This document shows, piece by piece, positions 1 through 8,726 of a stretch of DNA of 64,000 bases. Positions within the stretch are counted from its first letter, which is position 1. The number at the start of each line of letters is the position of its first letter. The translations under genes were made by a program, and so were the position numbers. The notes below the pieces were generated by a model that saw nothing but the letters and a program-made list of their open reading frames with translations, ran no database searches and was not told where the DNA came from. Origin of the DNA: JAKFWF01 sp031374115 (GTDB lineage: Bacteria; Pseudomonadota; Alphaproteobacteria; Rhizobiales; Hyphomicrobiaceae); NCBI GenBank assembly GCA_031374115.1, contig JANMNO010000036.1, positions 32,762 to 96,761 of the forward strand, written 5' to 3'.

Positions 1-603
1 GAAATGGCCAAGGGTCTAGGCGGCGCGCGCGCGGAACTCGGCGAGCATGCTCCGCGCATCGAGACCATAAAGATTCCGACCGACAAGATCCGTGAAGTAA
101 TCGGCTCGGGCGGTTCGGTGATCCGCAACATTGTAGAAGTGAGCGGCGCCAAGGTCGACATCGACGATGACGGCACGATCAAGGTTGCTGCCGCCAAGAA
201 GGACTCGATCGAAAAGGCGTTACGGATGATCCGGGAGATCACGTCGGAGCCTGAAGTCGGCACGATCTACAAGGGCAAGGTCGTCAAGCTGATGGAGTTC
301 GGCGCGTTCGTGAACTTCTTCGGCGCCAAGGACGGCCTCGTGCACGTGTCGCAACTGACCTCGAAGATGCGTCCAAACCACCCGAATGAAGTGGTCAAGG
401 AGGGCCAGGAAGTTTGGGTGAAGCTCCTTGGCTTCGATGATCGCGGCAAGACCAAGCTGTCGATGAAGATCGTCGATCAAGACACTGGCCTCGAGATCCC
501 GCGTGCCGAAGGCGAGCCGGAAGAAGTGATGGAAAGCCGTCCGCCGCGTCGTGAGGGCGGTAGCGGTGGTGATCGCCGTCCGCCGCGCCGCGAACGTAGC
601 TAA
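1..603 (+). CDS. pnp: Polyribonucleotide nucleotidyltransferase (PNPase), C-terminal part
   Basis: The reading frame is open from base 1, so the gene is cut by the window edge and only the RNA-binding C-terminus is seen. A KH domain carries the GSGG loop inside IREVIGSGGSVIRNI. It is followed by an S1 domain with the typical GAFVNFFGAKDGLVHVSQL core, then a short Arg/Gly-rich tail with two RPPRRE-like repeats. PNPase phosphorolytically degrades RNA 3' to 5' and works in the degradosome; the catalytic RNase PH domains would lie upstream of the window. The basic tail is the kind often seen in alphaproteobacterial PNPases and probably adds RNA affinity (inference). A UUCG-loop terminator follows the stop codon. 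Confidence 0.96.
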   Translation, partial: EMAKGLGGARAELGEHAPRIETIKIPTDKIREVIGSGGSVIRNIVEVSGAKVDIDDDGTIKVAAAKKDSIEKALRMIREITSEPEVGTIYKGKVVKLMEFGAFVNFFGAKDGLVHVSQLTSKMRPNHPNEVVKEGQEVWVKLLGFDDRGKTKLSMKIVDQDTGLEIPRAEGEPEEVMESRPPRREGGSGGDRRPPRRERS

Positions 604-609
604 CTCGTT

Positions 610-644
610 GCATCCGGCCGGCTCCCAGCAGGGGAGTCGGATGC
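610..644. repeat. Palindromic repeat family A, copy 1
   Basis: An imperfect 35-base hairpin with outer arms GCATCCG and CGGATGC and inner arms GGCTCC and GGAGTC (one G-T pair). Near-identical copies lie at 39925-39959 and 39982-40016. It follows the pnp stop codon and precedes the terminator stem, so it may also protect the 3' end of the transcript. Three copies in 64 kb at unrelated loci point to a dispersed repetitive extragenic palindrome. Confidence 0.75.
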
Positions 645-658
645 GACCACAATAGAAT

Positions 659-680
659 GGCCGCTCTTCGGGGCGGCCGT
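659..680 (+). terminator. Intrinsic terminator of pnp
   Basis: An 8-bp stem, GGCCGCTC paired with GGGCGGCC (one T-G pair), closed by a TTCG tetraloop and followed by G then TTT. It is positioned just after pnp and the family A palindrome, and upstream of rnd. The T tract is short, so termination may be only partial. Confidence 0.7.
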
Positions 681-752
681 TTACCGTCCACTGTTGCATA
701 AACTACACAGCAATGCGGCGACAGGACAACATCTCTGAGCTATATCGGCCTG

Positions 753-1919
753 ATGAAGTTAATTGCCACTACCGATGATCTGGCCGCGGCTTGCTCGGAA
801 CTTAGTAAGCACGCCTATGTGACGGTCGACACCGAGTTCCTTCGTGAGCAGACGTTCTGGTCGAGGTTGTGCCTGATCCAGATGGCGGGGCCTAATTGCG
901 AATTCCTCGTTGACCCGATGGCAACCGGGATCAGCCTACAGCCATTTTATGACCTAATGGCCAATCGCAGCATTGAGAAGGTATTCCACGCCGGCCGGCA
1001 GGACGTCGAGATCGTCTTCGTGCAGGCGGGAGTGATCCCTGCCCCTTTGTTCGACACGCAGATCGCGGCTATGGTTTGTGGCTTTGGCGACAGCATCAGC
1101 TACGTCAACCTCGTCAAGCGCATCACCGGCGCCGACCTCGACAAGTCCTCACGCTTCACCGATTGGAGCCGCCGGCCGCTCAGCACGCCGCAGCTGACTT
1201 ACGCACTCGGTGATGTCACGCATCTCCGCGATGTCTATCACCATCTCAAGGGCGCTTTGAAGCAGAGTGGCCGGACAGAGTGGCTGAACGAGGAAATGGC
1301 GGAGCTGACGACGCCCGAAACCTATAGGCAGGTGCCTGAGGAGGCGTGGCAGCGTTTGAAAGTGCGCGTCAAGAGTCGCCGATCGTTCGCCGTATTGATG
1401 GAGTTAGCGGCTTGGCGCGAGCGCCTCGCGCAAGCGCAAGATGTGCCACGCGCCCGCATCCTGCGCGACGAAGCGCTTTACGATATTGCAAACCAGGCGC
1501 CGACTGACGCGGCCAAGCTCGGTGAGCTGCGCACATTGTCTGAAGGTTTCGCCCGCTCGGGCCGGGCCCGAGAAATCATCGATGCCGTGAATCTGGGCCT
1601 GCAGCGCGATCTCAAGACCGTGCCACCATTGCCGAAGGGCCAGGCGATTTCGCCGGAAGCAGCGGCCCTCGTCGAATTTCTGAAAGTTCTACTGAAGTCG
1701 CTCGCCGCACAAAAAGGTGTCGCCTCCAGGCTGATCGCCAATGGGGATGAACTCGAGCGCATTGCCACCGAGGACAATCCGGATATCCAGGCCCTTAAGG
1801 GGTGGCGCTATGAGGTGTTCGGTGAGACCGCTCTTCGGCTCAAGCGCGGCGAGATCGCGCTCGCGATCGATGGCGGTGAAGTTGTGCCCGTGCCGCGCGT
1901 TCGCACGCCCGCGAACTGA
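753..1919 (+). CDS. rnd: Ribonuclease D
   Basis: A 388-residue 3'-5' exoribonuclease of the DEDD family, which trims tRNA and other small-RNA 3' ends. Exo I is seen as VDTEFLRE (D26, E28), Exo II as HAGRQDVEIVF (D84), and Exo III as YALGDV (Y150, D154), so the DEDDy catalytic set is complete. An HRDC helical domain follows at about residues 208-290. Length matches the family. The gene stands alone between pnp and a secreted Cys-rich protein. The ATG at 753 directly precedes the conserved N-terminus. Confidence 0.95.
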   Translation: MKLIATTDDLAAACSELSKHAYVTVDTEFLREQTFWSRLCLIQMAGPNCEFLVDPMATGISLQPFYDLMANRSIEKVFHAGRQDVEIVFVQAGVIPAPLFDTQIAAMVCGFGDSISYVNLVKRITGADLDKSSRFTDWSRRPLSTPQLTYALGDVTHLRDVYHHLKGALKQSGRTEWLNEEMAELTTPETYRQVPEEAWQRLKVRVKSRRSFAVLMELAAWRERLAQAQDVPRARILRDEALYDIANQAPTDAAKLGELRTLSEGFARSGRAREIIDAVNLGLQRDLKTVPPLPKGQAISPEAAALVEFLKVLLKSLAAQKGVASRLIANGDELERIATEDNPDIQALKGWRYEVFGETALRLKRGEIALAIDGGEVVPVPRVRTPAN

Positions 1920-2026
1920 AGCATCTTAGCCGCGACGGAACGTAGGCGCTTCCAGCGTTAGACAGGCATAATCGTGGGCCGGCGACATGCCAGACCCTCC
2001 AACTCATCTTCACGGGGTCTCGCTCA

Positions 2027-2569
2027 ATGATCGCTCATACGCTCAAGATTGCAGGATATTCGTTGGCGGCAATGAGCGCTGTTTCACTGGCAGTGATAGC
2101 GCAGACGGCACCGCAACCGGCTCCTGCCGTTCCACAACCGGCGCCAAAGGCTGCGGCCACGTCTAATCCGATGGCCGCTTGCCGCGCCGATATGAAGGCG
2201 CTGTGTGCCTCGGTCGAGCGCGGCAAAGGCGCCAAGATGCAGTGTCTCGTTGAGAATAAGGCCAAGGCCTCGACCGAATGCCAGTCCGCGATGGGTGCGA
2301 TGCAAGAGCGGATGGCCGTTCGCCAAGCCAAGGGTGCCAAACTTGGCCGCCTTGCTGATTGCCGGTCCGACGTCGTGTCGCTCTGTGCGGATGCAGCCAA
2401 GGGAAGAGACCGTGTGCAGTGCCTTCGCCAGAACGAGGCGAAGGTTTCACCAGCATGCATTCAAGCACTCGCGGCAATGCCGATGCGCAAGCGCGACGAG
2501 CCGGCGACCGCGCCAGCTAATCCGCCGCCGGTCTCTCCGCCAACTTCGGATGCACCGAAGCCGCAGTGA
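2027..2569 (+). CDS. Secreted cysteine-rich repeat protein (GLG1-like modules)
   Basis: A 180-residue protein with a signal peptide (hydrophobic stretch to about residue 25, ending AVIAQ), a Pro/Ala linker, then two tandem Cys modules. Module 1 has Cys 52, 60, 73 and 85; module 2 has Cys 112, 120, 132 and 144. The spacing is almost the same in both (8/13/12 and 8/12/12), which fits the cysteine-rich repeat found in eukaryotic Golgi glycoprotein 1 and in many alphaproteobacterial secreted proteins. The C-terminus is Pro-rich. It is probably periplasmic with two disulfides per module (inference). No function is assigned. It converges on a thioredoxin-fold protein, which could be coincidence or could hint at disulfide chemistry. 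Confidence 0.8.
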   Translation: MIAHTLKIAGYSLAAMSAVSLAVIAQTAPQPAPAVPQPAPKAAATSNPMAACRADMKALCASVERGKGAKMQCLVENKAKASTECQSAMGAMQERMAVRQAKGAKLGRLADCRSDVVSLCADAAKGRDRVQCLRQNEAKVSPACIQALAAMPMRKRDEPATAPANPPPVSPPTSDAPKPQ

Positions 2570-2586
2570 GTGCTTGACCTCATCAA

Positions 2587-3222
2587 TTACCGATACTTCA
2601 CCGAGCATCCATAAGCGCGCGTCGCCGCAACCTGCACCGGGCGGCCCTCGGCGACCGCTGCCAGCGCTTCCTTCACAAACGGTCGCGCCCCCTTGATATC
2701 GGCTGCGTTCGAGGTGGGCTTGTCGTCGATCGCGCCGTTATAAGCCAGCTGTCCGTCGGCCTTGATCACATACATATGCGGCGTGGTCTTGGCGCCGTAT
2801 GCTTTACCAACCGCACCCGTCGGATCAAGCAACACCGCCGCCGGTTTGGCCTGACGATCAACGCTCAGCTTGTTGGCCCCGGCACCGTCGACGTAGCCTT
2901 GTTCGCCCTTGGCCGATGAGATGACGGTCAACCAGACGATCCCTTTGTCGGCTGCTTCCTGCTGCAATGCCTGCATGTTGCCGGCACCGTAGTGCTTGCG
3001 CACGTAGGGGCAGCCATCGTTGGTCCACTCGAGAACGACGGTCTTGCCCTTGTAGTCCGAAAGTTTGTGCGATTTTCCATTGCTGTCGACCGCCGTAAAT
3101 TCTGGGGCTGGCTTGCCCGGGATCGCGTCAGCGCGGGCAGCAGGTGCAACGAACAGTGCGGCGGCTGTCGACATGCCGATTGCGGCTGCGAGTGCGGCGC
3201 AACGTAACGTAACGACACTCAT
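2587..3222 (-). CDS. Secreted thioredoxin-fold (redoxin) protein
   Basis: A 211-residue protein with a signal peptide (to about residue 32, ending ARA) and a thioredoxin-like redoxin domain. The motif WTNDGCPYVRKHYG puts a single cysteine (C71) at the start of the active-site helix, as in peroxiredoxin-like redoxins of the NDGCP(F/Y)V type rather than in CxxC thioredoxins. A second Cys lies near the C-terminus (RAYGCSVKYR). The start at 3222 is chosen over an in-frame upstream ATG because an AAGGAG ribosome-binding site sits about 10 bases ahead of it and the signal peptide begins there. Likely a periplasmic thiol oxidoreductase or peroxidase; substrate unknown. Confidence 0.85.
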   Translation of the reverse strand: MSVVTLRCAALAAAIGMSTAAALFVAPAARADAIPGKPAPEFTAVDSNGKSHKLSDYKGKTVVLEWTNDGCPYVRKHYGAGNMQALQQEAADKGIVWLTVISSAKGEQGYVDGAGANKLSVDRQAKPAAVLLDPTGAVGKAYGAKTTPHMYVIKADGQLAYNGAIDDKPTSNAADIKGARPFVKEALAAVAEGRPVQVAATRAYGCSVKYR

Positions 3223-3446
3223 GGACGGTTGCTCCTTGCGTCTGTTGAACGACAACTCTTGCATGAAAACAGCTCGGCGTGACAGCGGCAAGGCGTTTTG
3301 CGTCACGGTTGCGAGAGCAGGAATAACAATTGACGAGAGGCGCTGTTACCGTCGCCCCGGCGCACTCACTTCGCGCCGTTCCTCTTGCGCTGATTATAAA
3401 GCTGCAATAGGCGGTTGCGGCAATCTTACGACCGGCGGCAACCGTT

Positions 3447-3518
3447 TTAGGAACGGGTTCGCCCCAAGCGGACCACCCGCGGATCTTTCTCAGGTTTCTT
3501 CTGCATGATTAGGTTCAT
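3447..3518 (-). CDS. Possible 23-residue coupled microprotein
   Basis: A short open frame (starting MNLIMQKKPEKDPRV and ending RLGRTRS) whose ATG overlaps the stop codon of the upstream lysine-rich gene as ATGA, giving classic translational coupling geometry. The purine-rich AAAGAAGAA at the end of the upstream gene could serve as its ribosome-binding site. It is strongly basic. Below it lies a 7-bp inverted repeat (CGGTTGC/GCAACCG). There is no recognised family, and it may be a chance frame. Confidence 0.25.
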   Translation of the reverse strand: MNLIMQKKPEKDPRVVRLGRTRS

Positions 3519-3724
3519 TTCTTCTTTTTCTTTGCTGCCACCCGCATGTTGTCGACGAGATTTGGATAGGGACGACCGGCCTTTCGCGCACTCGCTTTGG
3601 CGGCCGCCGTCTCATTTGGTGAAAGACGCTTTTTTTCGGATGTTGATTTTGGGTTCCGCCGAACCCAAGGTGCATCTTTTTCAAAGTCGTTCTGCCGGCC
3701 ATTTCTCTGCTCCTCCAATCGCAA
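3515..3724 (-). CDS. Small lysine-rich hypothetical protein
   Basis: A frame of up to 69 residues ending in AAKKKKK, with a charged, low-hydrophobicity body that includes LSPNETAAAKASARKAGRPYPNLVDN. The regular composition, with alternating charged and alanine residues, looks like a real small basic protein rather than noise. I have an impression of similar GRPYPNLVDN-ending proteins in relatives, but cannot confirm it. The start is unclear: the frame can begin at TTG 3724, while the best ribosome-binding site (GGAGGAG) is placed for an ATG at 3702 in the next frame. One base of shift would join them, so a frameshift or sequencing error is possible. Function unknown. Confidence 0.45.
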   Translation of the reverse strand: MRLEEQRNGRQNDFEKDAPWVRRNPKSTSEKKRLSPNETAAAKASARKAGRPYPNLVDNMRVAAKKKKK

Positions 3725-3910
3725 CGCTTGCCAGGAGCGAATCTCGACGTTCGATTTCGGGTTCCAATCATCCCCGGGGCATTCGAGTTTTTAGGTTCCT
3801 CGTGAATGCGACGCTTTCTTTCTGACGTTTGACAGGCCGCCGTACAGCCTTCTACGGTCCTGACCAAGCTGCCCCGGAGCGGCCGATTCAGATGCAAGAG
3901 GAACCCAAGC

Positions 3911-4876
3911 ATGAGTATGAGAACCAAAACCAAAATCGTTGGAGCGGCACTCCTCGTTTTTGCAGGTGTGACAGCGGCCATCGCGCAGACGCCGGCATTC
4001 TTCCGCATCGGCACCGGCGGCACGGCCGGCACCTATTATCCCGTCGGCGGCATGATCGCGAACGCCATTTCGAACCCGCCAGGGCTGGTCTCGACCGCCG
4101 TCGCAACCAACGGTTCGGTCGCCAATGTGAATGCGATTGTCGGCGGCAACATGGAGTCTGGTTTCAGCCAGGCCGACGTCGCTTACTGGGCATTCACCGG
4201 CACCGGCTCGTTCGATGGCAAGCCCAAAGTCGAGGACCTCCGGGCCATCGCCAATTTATATCCGGAAAGCGTGCACATCGTCGTCAAGAAGGGTGTCGCG
4301 AAATCAGTAGCCGACCTCAAGGGTAAGCGCGTTTCGCTCGACGAACCGGGCTCCGGGACGCTGATCAACGCAAAGGCGATCCTCGCCGCTTATGGGATCT
4401 CCGAGAAGGACATCAAGCCCGAGTACGTGAAGCCGAACCAGGCAGCCGACAAGCTCAAGGACGGCTCGATCGATGCGTTCTTCATCACTGGTGGCTATCC
4501 ACTGGCAGCCGTGTCGGAGCTAGTGACCGCAGCCGGTGGCGTTGAAATCCTGGCAGTCACCGGGCCGGAAGCCGATGCCTTGATGAAAACCGCACCCTTC
4601 TTCGCGGTCGATGAGATCCCGGCCAACACCTACAAGGATATCGGTGCGGTAAAGACGCTTGCCGTTGGCGCTCAGTGGGTAACGTCATCGAAGGTGTCTA
4701 ACGATACCGTTTACGCCGTCGTCAAGGCGCTGTGGTCGGACAAGACCCGCGCGGTGCTCGACGCCGGTCACGCCAAGGGCAAGTTGATCACCACGACGAA
4801 CGCCTTGAAGGGCCTCGCCGTGCCACTCCATCCCGGCGCCGAAAAGTTTTACAAGGAAGCTGGATTGATCAAGTAA
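3911..4876 (+). CDS. TAXI-family TRAP transporter solute receptor
   Basis: A 321-residue periplasmic binding protein with a signal peptide (cleavage likely after AIA, residue 25) and the TAXI-family opening FRIGTGGTAGTYYPVGG, which binds small anionic ligands. It captures substrate for a fused TRAP permease, but no such permease is next to it, so it must work with one encoded elsewhere. An AAGAGGAA site supports the start. It lies directly upstream of the pim operon on the same strand, with a terminator-like hairpin between. This suggests, without proving it, that the ligand is a dicarboxylate or related acid fed into that pathway. Confidence 0.92.
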   Translation: MSMRTKTKIVGAALLVFAGVTAAIAQTPAFFRIGTGGTAGTYYPVGGMIANAISNPPGLVSTAVATNGSVANVNAIVGGNMESGFSQADVAYWAFTGTGSFDGKPKVEDLRAIANLYPESVHIVVKKGVAKSVADLKGKRVSLDEPGSGTLINAKAILAAYGISEKDIKPEYVKPNQAADKLKDGSIDAFFITGGYPLAAVSELVTAAGGVEILAVTGPEADALMKTAPFFAVDEIPANTYKDIGAVKTLAVGAQWVTSSKVSNDTVYAVVKALWSDKTRAVLDAGHAKGKLITTTNALKGLAVPLHPGAEKFYKEAGLIK

Positions 4877-4887
4877 TTGATCTAATC

Positions 4888-4916
4888 GTCCCGAGGCTCG
4901 GCCTCGGGACCTTTTC
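4888..4916 (+). terminator. Intrinsic terminator or attenuator after the TAXI gene
   Basis: A perfect 10-bp stem (GTCCCGAGGC with GCCTCGGGAC), a TCG loop, then CTTTT. It ends only about 25 bases before the pimF start, which leaves little room for a separate promoter. Read-through from the TAXI gene, or a promoter inside that gene, is therefore likely. Confidence 0.85.
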
Positions 4917-4938
4917 GCTCGGATGAAGGAACACGGTC

Positions 4939-7047
4939 ATGACCGAGGCGCGCAACACAATCGTCAGTTCGGTTCCGGCCGCCGATGTTGCCGTCATTAC
5001 GATTGACAATCCCCCGGTCAACGCGCTCTCGGCTGCTGTGCGGGCCGGCCTCGCCGAAGCGCTTGCTGCCGCGAAAATCAACCCTGGCGTGAAGGCGATC
5101 GTCATCGCCTGTGCCGGTCGAACGTTCTGCGCGGGCGCTGACATCACCGAGTTCGGCAAGCCACCAAGATCACCCAGCCTGCACGATGTGATCGCCGGCA
5201 TCGAGAACGGCGGGAAGCCAGTCGTTGCGGCAGTTCACGGAACTACGCTGGGCGGCGGCCTGGAACTGGCGATGGCTTGCCACGAGCGGGTCGCGGCGCC
5301 TGCAACGCGTCTCGGCTTGCCCGAGGTCAAGCTTGGAATTTTACCGGGTGGGGGCGGCACGCAGCGGCTGCCGCGGCTGATCGGTCCGCTCAAGGCCGTC
5401 GAGCGCATCGTCACCGGAGAACCCATGCCGGCGCAGGAGGCGTTGGCCGATGGGCTTGTAGCTGAAATAGCTTCGGGCAATCTTGTCGAGGCGGCGGTCG
5501 CGCTCGCCCGACGGCTGGCGTCGAGCCCCAAGCTGCCGGAGCTTGCGCGCAACCGGGATGATAAGCTCGCGTCCGTCCGCGCCGACCGATCAGCGTTCGA
5601 CGCGACAGTCGCCAACCTCCTCAAGCGCAAACAGGGCCAGCATGCCCCCGCGGCGTGCGCTAAGTCGGTCGCCAATTCATTGATGCTCAGTTTCGATGAG
5701 GGTATTGCCGCCGAACGCGCCTTCTTCCGCGAGCTCGTCGCCGGCAACCAATCGAAGGCGCTGCGTCATATCTTCTTTGCCGAGCGTGAAGCCAACAAGA
5801 TCCCCGGTTTGGGGGCAGATGTGAGACCCCGCAACGTGACTCAGGCCGCCGTCATCGGTGCTGGCACGATGGGTGGTGGCATTACCATGTGCTTTGCCAA
5901 CGCCGGCATACCGGTGGTGATGATCGACGTCACCGGGGAGGCAGTTCAGCGCGGGCGCAGCGTCATCGAAGCCAACTATCGCAACACCGTCTCGCGCGGC
6001 GGATTGACCGAGGGAGAAGCCGCGAAGCGGTTGGGGTTGATATCTACCGCGACGGCCATGGACCAGGTCGCAAACGCCGATCTGATCATCGAAGCCGTGT
6101 TCGAAGAGATGGAGATCAAACAAAAGCTGTTCGCCGAACTCGACCGGCTGGCAAAGCCCGGTGCTGTCCTCGCGACCAACACCTCGACGCTCGATGTCGA
6201 TGCTATCGCCGCCGCCACGAAAGGGCCCGGCGACGTGCTCGGCATGCACTTCTTCTCGCCAGCAAACATCATGCGGTTACTCGAAATCGTGCGTGGAAAG
6301 GCAACGTCGGCTGAGGCGCTGGCGACCGCGATGGTGGTAGCGCGCAAGATCGCCAAGGTGCCGGTCGTCTCGGGCGTTTGTGACGGCTTTATCGGCAATC
6401 GCATGCTGGCCCGCCGTTCGGTCGAAGCGGAACGCTTGATGCTCGAAGGTGCCGACCCGATGGCGGTCGATGCTGCCGTGGTCGCGTTCGGTTTTCCGAT
6501 GGGACCGTACGCGATGTCCGATCTCGCTGGGCTCGATGTCGGTTGGCGGATTCGTAAGGCGCGCGGGCAGAAGGCGCCGGTATCGGATGCACTATGCGAG
6601 GCCGGCCGCTTCGGCCAAAAGACCGGGAAGGGTTATTTCATCTACGAGGCCGGTTCGCGCACGCCGACGTCCGATCCTGAAGTAACTGCCGTCATCGAAG
6701 CCGCCGCCAAGGCAGCCGGCATGACCCGGCGCGCCATTGGCGAGACCGAGATCGTCGAGCGCATGCTCTATCCAATGATCAACGAAGCGGCGCGCATCCT
6801 CGAAGACGGCATCGCGCTTCGCGCCAGCGATATCGACGTGGTGTGGGTCTATGGCTACGGCTGGCCGGCCTGGCGCGGCGGCCCGATGCACTACGCCGAT
6901 GCTGTCGGCCTCAAGCACATTGCGGAGCGCTTATCGGTCTACGCAACGCAAGCCGGCGATCTATCGCTCGAGCCTGCGCCGTTGCTGGCGCGTCTCGCCG
7001 CCGCTGGTCAGACATTCGCGTCGCTTCCCCCAGTGAGCAAAGGCTAA
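4939..7047 (+). CDS. pimF: Enoyl-CoA hydratase / 3-hydroxyacyl-CoA dehydrogenase fusion (PimF-like)
   Basis: A 702-residue bifunctional beta-oxidation enzyme. The N-terminal crotonase domain has the oxyanion-hole segments CAGRTFCAGADITEF (about 58-72) and HGTTLGGGLELAMAC (about 100-114), with catalytic-type glutamates E109 and E129. The dehydrogenase half starts near residue 305 with the NAD-binding GAGTMGGG and has the active-site GMHFFSPAN (H437). It hydrates enoyl-CoA and oxidises the 3-hydroxyacyl-CoA. The order fusion-ligase-thiolase-two acyl-CoA dehydrogenases matches pimFABCD of Rhodopseudomonas palustris, which degrades C7-C14 dicarboxylates and serves the end of anaerobic benzoate breakdown. 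The name is inferred from domain content and gene order; a FadJ-like general role is the alternative. Confidence 0.9.
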   Translation: MTEARNTIVSSVPAADVAVITIDNPPVNALSAAVRAGLAEALAAAKINPGVKAIVIACAGRTFCAGADITEFGKPPRSPSLHDVIAGIENGGKPVVAAVHGTTLGGGLELAMACHERVAAPATRLGLPEVKLGILPGGGGTQRLPRLIGPLKAVERIVTGEPMPAQEALADGLVAEIASGNLVEAAVALARRLASSPKLPELARNRDDKLASVRADRSAFDATVANLLKRKQGQHAPAACAKSVANSLMLSFDEGIAAERAFFRELVAGNQSKALRHIFFAEREANKIPGLGADVRPRNVTQAAVIGAGTMGGGITMCFANAGIPVVMIDVTGEAVQRGRSVIEANYRNTVSRGGLTEGEAAKRLGLISTATAMDQVANADLIIEAVFEEMEIKQKLFAELDRLAKPGAVLATNTSTLDVDAIAAATKGPGDVLGMHFFSPANIMRLLEIVRGKATSAEALATAMVVARKIAKVPVVSGVCDGFIGNRMLARRSVEAERLMLEGADPMAVDAAVVAFGFPMGPYAMSDLAGLDVGWRIRKARGQKAPVSDALCEAGRFGQKTGKGYFIYEAGSRTPTSDPEVTAVIEAAAKAAGMTRRAIGETEIVERMLYPMINEAARILEDGIALRASDIDVVWVYGYGWPAWRGGPMHYADAVGLKHIAERLSVYATQAGDLSLEPAPLLARLAAAGQTFASLPPVSKG

Positions 7048-8726
7048 TGGAGCGCGACGCGCATCCGTGGGAAAAGAGTTACCCGCCGGGCGTGTCATGG
7101 GATGTCGAAATGGAGCCGGGGACCATTCCGGTACTGATCGATGGGTCTTTGCAGCTCAATTCCGCCAAACCGGCGATCGATTTCCGTGGGCGCAAGATTT
7201 CCTATGCTGAACTCGGCCGCGACATCAATGGTGTGGCGGCGGCAATGTTGTCCGACGCCGCCGCAATCCGGAACGGCGTGGCTCTGTACCTTCCGAACAC
7301 GCCGTATCACCCGATTGCGTTCTTCGCCGGACTCAAAGCCGGCACTTACCTGATCCACCTATCGCCGCTCGACGCCGAACGCACGCTGATCCACAAGCTG
7401 CGCGACAGTGGTGCGCGCACGCTGGTGACGACCAACCTCGCGCCGATGCTGCCGATGGCATTGAAGCTGCTCGATGCCGGACTGATCGATACACTCTATG
7501 TTGGTGACGATGCGCGCTGGGGCGGAGCGCCGGCCGCGCCTCTGGACATTCCGCAACGGCCAAATGTGCGCAAGCTCGAAGGCGCGCAAATCCCGACGGC
7601 CTGGCCTCGCGTTTCACCCGGCGACATCGCGCTCCTGCAGTACACTGGCGGTACGACAGGCATGCCGAAAGCCGCAATTCTCACCCACGCGAATATGACA
7701 TCCGCGATTCAAATGTACGAAGCCTGGTACGGCGGCCAAGGCATCACGCGACCAGGAGAAGAGCGCATCATCTGCGTGCTGCCGCTGTTCCACATTTATG
7801 CGCTGACGACGATCCTCATCAAGCAGATCGTCAACGGTAACGAGATCCTTTTGCGGCAGCGCTTCGATGTCGCCCAGACGATGGCTGACATCGAACACCT
7901 GCGAGCGACGAGCTTTCCCGGTGTTCCCACGATGTGGATCGCGTTGGCGAACCACCCAGGCGTCGAGCGCTGCGATTTTTCATCGCTGCAGTCGTGCTCT
8001 TCCGGTGGCGCGCCGCTGCCAGTCGAAATCCAAGCGCGCGCCGAACGATTAACCGGTCGCAGACTTGGGGGCGGTTGGGGAATGACTGAAACCTGCCCAG
8101 CCGGCACCCTCATCCCGGCTGCCGCACCCACCAAGTCCGGCACCATTGGACTGCCGGTGCCGGGCGTTTTCATCCAAGTCGTCGACATCGACGATCCTGA
8201 TCGCATACTGCCAGCCGGCCAGATCGGCGAACTGCGCATCAAGGGCCCGAACGTCACGCGCGGTTACTGGAACCGGTCGCCCGAAGACAATGCCCGTGAG
8301 TTTGCTGGCGGCTTCTTTCTGACCGGCGACATCGGCCACATGGACGAAGACGGTTTCTTCTTCCTGGTCGACCGCAAGAAGGATTTGATCATTTCGGGCG
8401 GTTTCAACGTCTACCCGCAGATGATCGAGCAGGCGATTTACGAGCACCCGGGCGTCGAGGAGGTGATTGTCATCGGCATACCCGATGCCTACCGGGGCGA
8501 GGCGGCCAAGGCGTTCGTTAGACTGCGCAAAGGCGCCGCCGATTTTACCGTTGACGACCTACGCGCATTTCTCACCGGCAAGCTTGGCCGGCACGAATTA
8601 CCGGCTTCCGTCGAATTCCGCCATAGCCTTCCCCGTACTCCTGTCGGTAAGCTGTCGCGACTGCAACTGCGCGACGAAGAACGCAGCAAATTGGATCCGA
8701 AACCTTCTGGAGGAACCCCGTCATGA
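7047..8726 (+). CDS. pimA: Acyl/dicarboxylate-CoA ligase (PimA-like)
   Basis: A 559-residue AMP-forming acyl-CoA synthetase. It has the phosphate-binding loop YTGGTTGMPKA (about 198-209), the adenylate motif GWGMTETCPAG (about 343-353), FLTGDIGHMDEDG (about 424-436), and a C-terminal PRTPVGKLSR holding the adenylation lysine (about 536). It activates an acid to its CoA thioester with ATP through an acyl-adenylate. The ATG at 7047 overlaps the pimF stop (TAATG), so translation is coupled. By position it corresponds to PimA of R. palustris, the broad-range dicarboxylate/fatty acid ligase. Chain-length preference cannot be read from the sequence. Confidence 0.9.
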   Translation: MERDAHPWEKSYPPGVSWDVEMEPGTIPVLIDGSLQLNSAKPAIDFRGRKISYAELGRDINGVAAAMLSDAAAIRNGVALYLPNTPYHPIAFFAGLKAGTYLIHLSPLDAERTLIHKLRDSGARTLVTTNLAPMLPMALKLLDAGLIDTLYVGDDARWGGAPAAPLDIPQRPNVRKLEGAQIPTAWPRVSPGDIALLQYTGGTTGMPKAAILTHANMTSAIQMYEAWYGGQGITRPGEERIICVLPLFHIYALTTILIKQIVNGNEILLRQRFDVAQTMADIEHLRATSFPGVPTMWIALANHPGVERCDFSSLQSCSSGGAPLPVEIQARAERLTGRRLGGGWGMTETCPAGTLIPAAAPTKSGTIGLPVPGVFIQVVDIDDPDRILPAGQIGELRIKGPNVTRGYWNRSPEDNAREFAGGFFLTGDIGHMDEDGFFFLVDRKKDLIISGGFNVYPQMIEQAIYEHPGVEEVIVIGIPDAYRGEAAKAFVRLRKGAADFTVDDLRAFLTGKLGRHELPASVEFRHSLPRTPVGKLSRLQLRDEERSKLDPKPSGGTPS

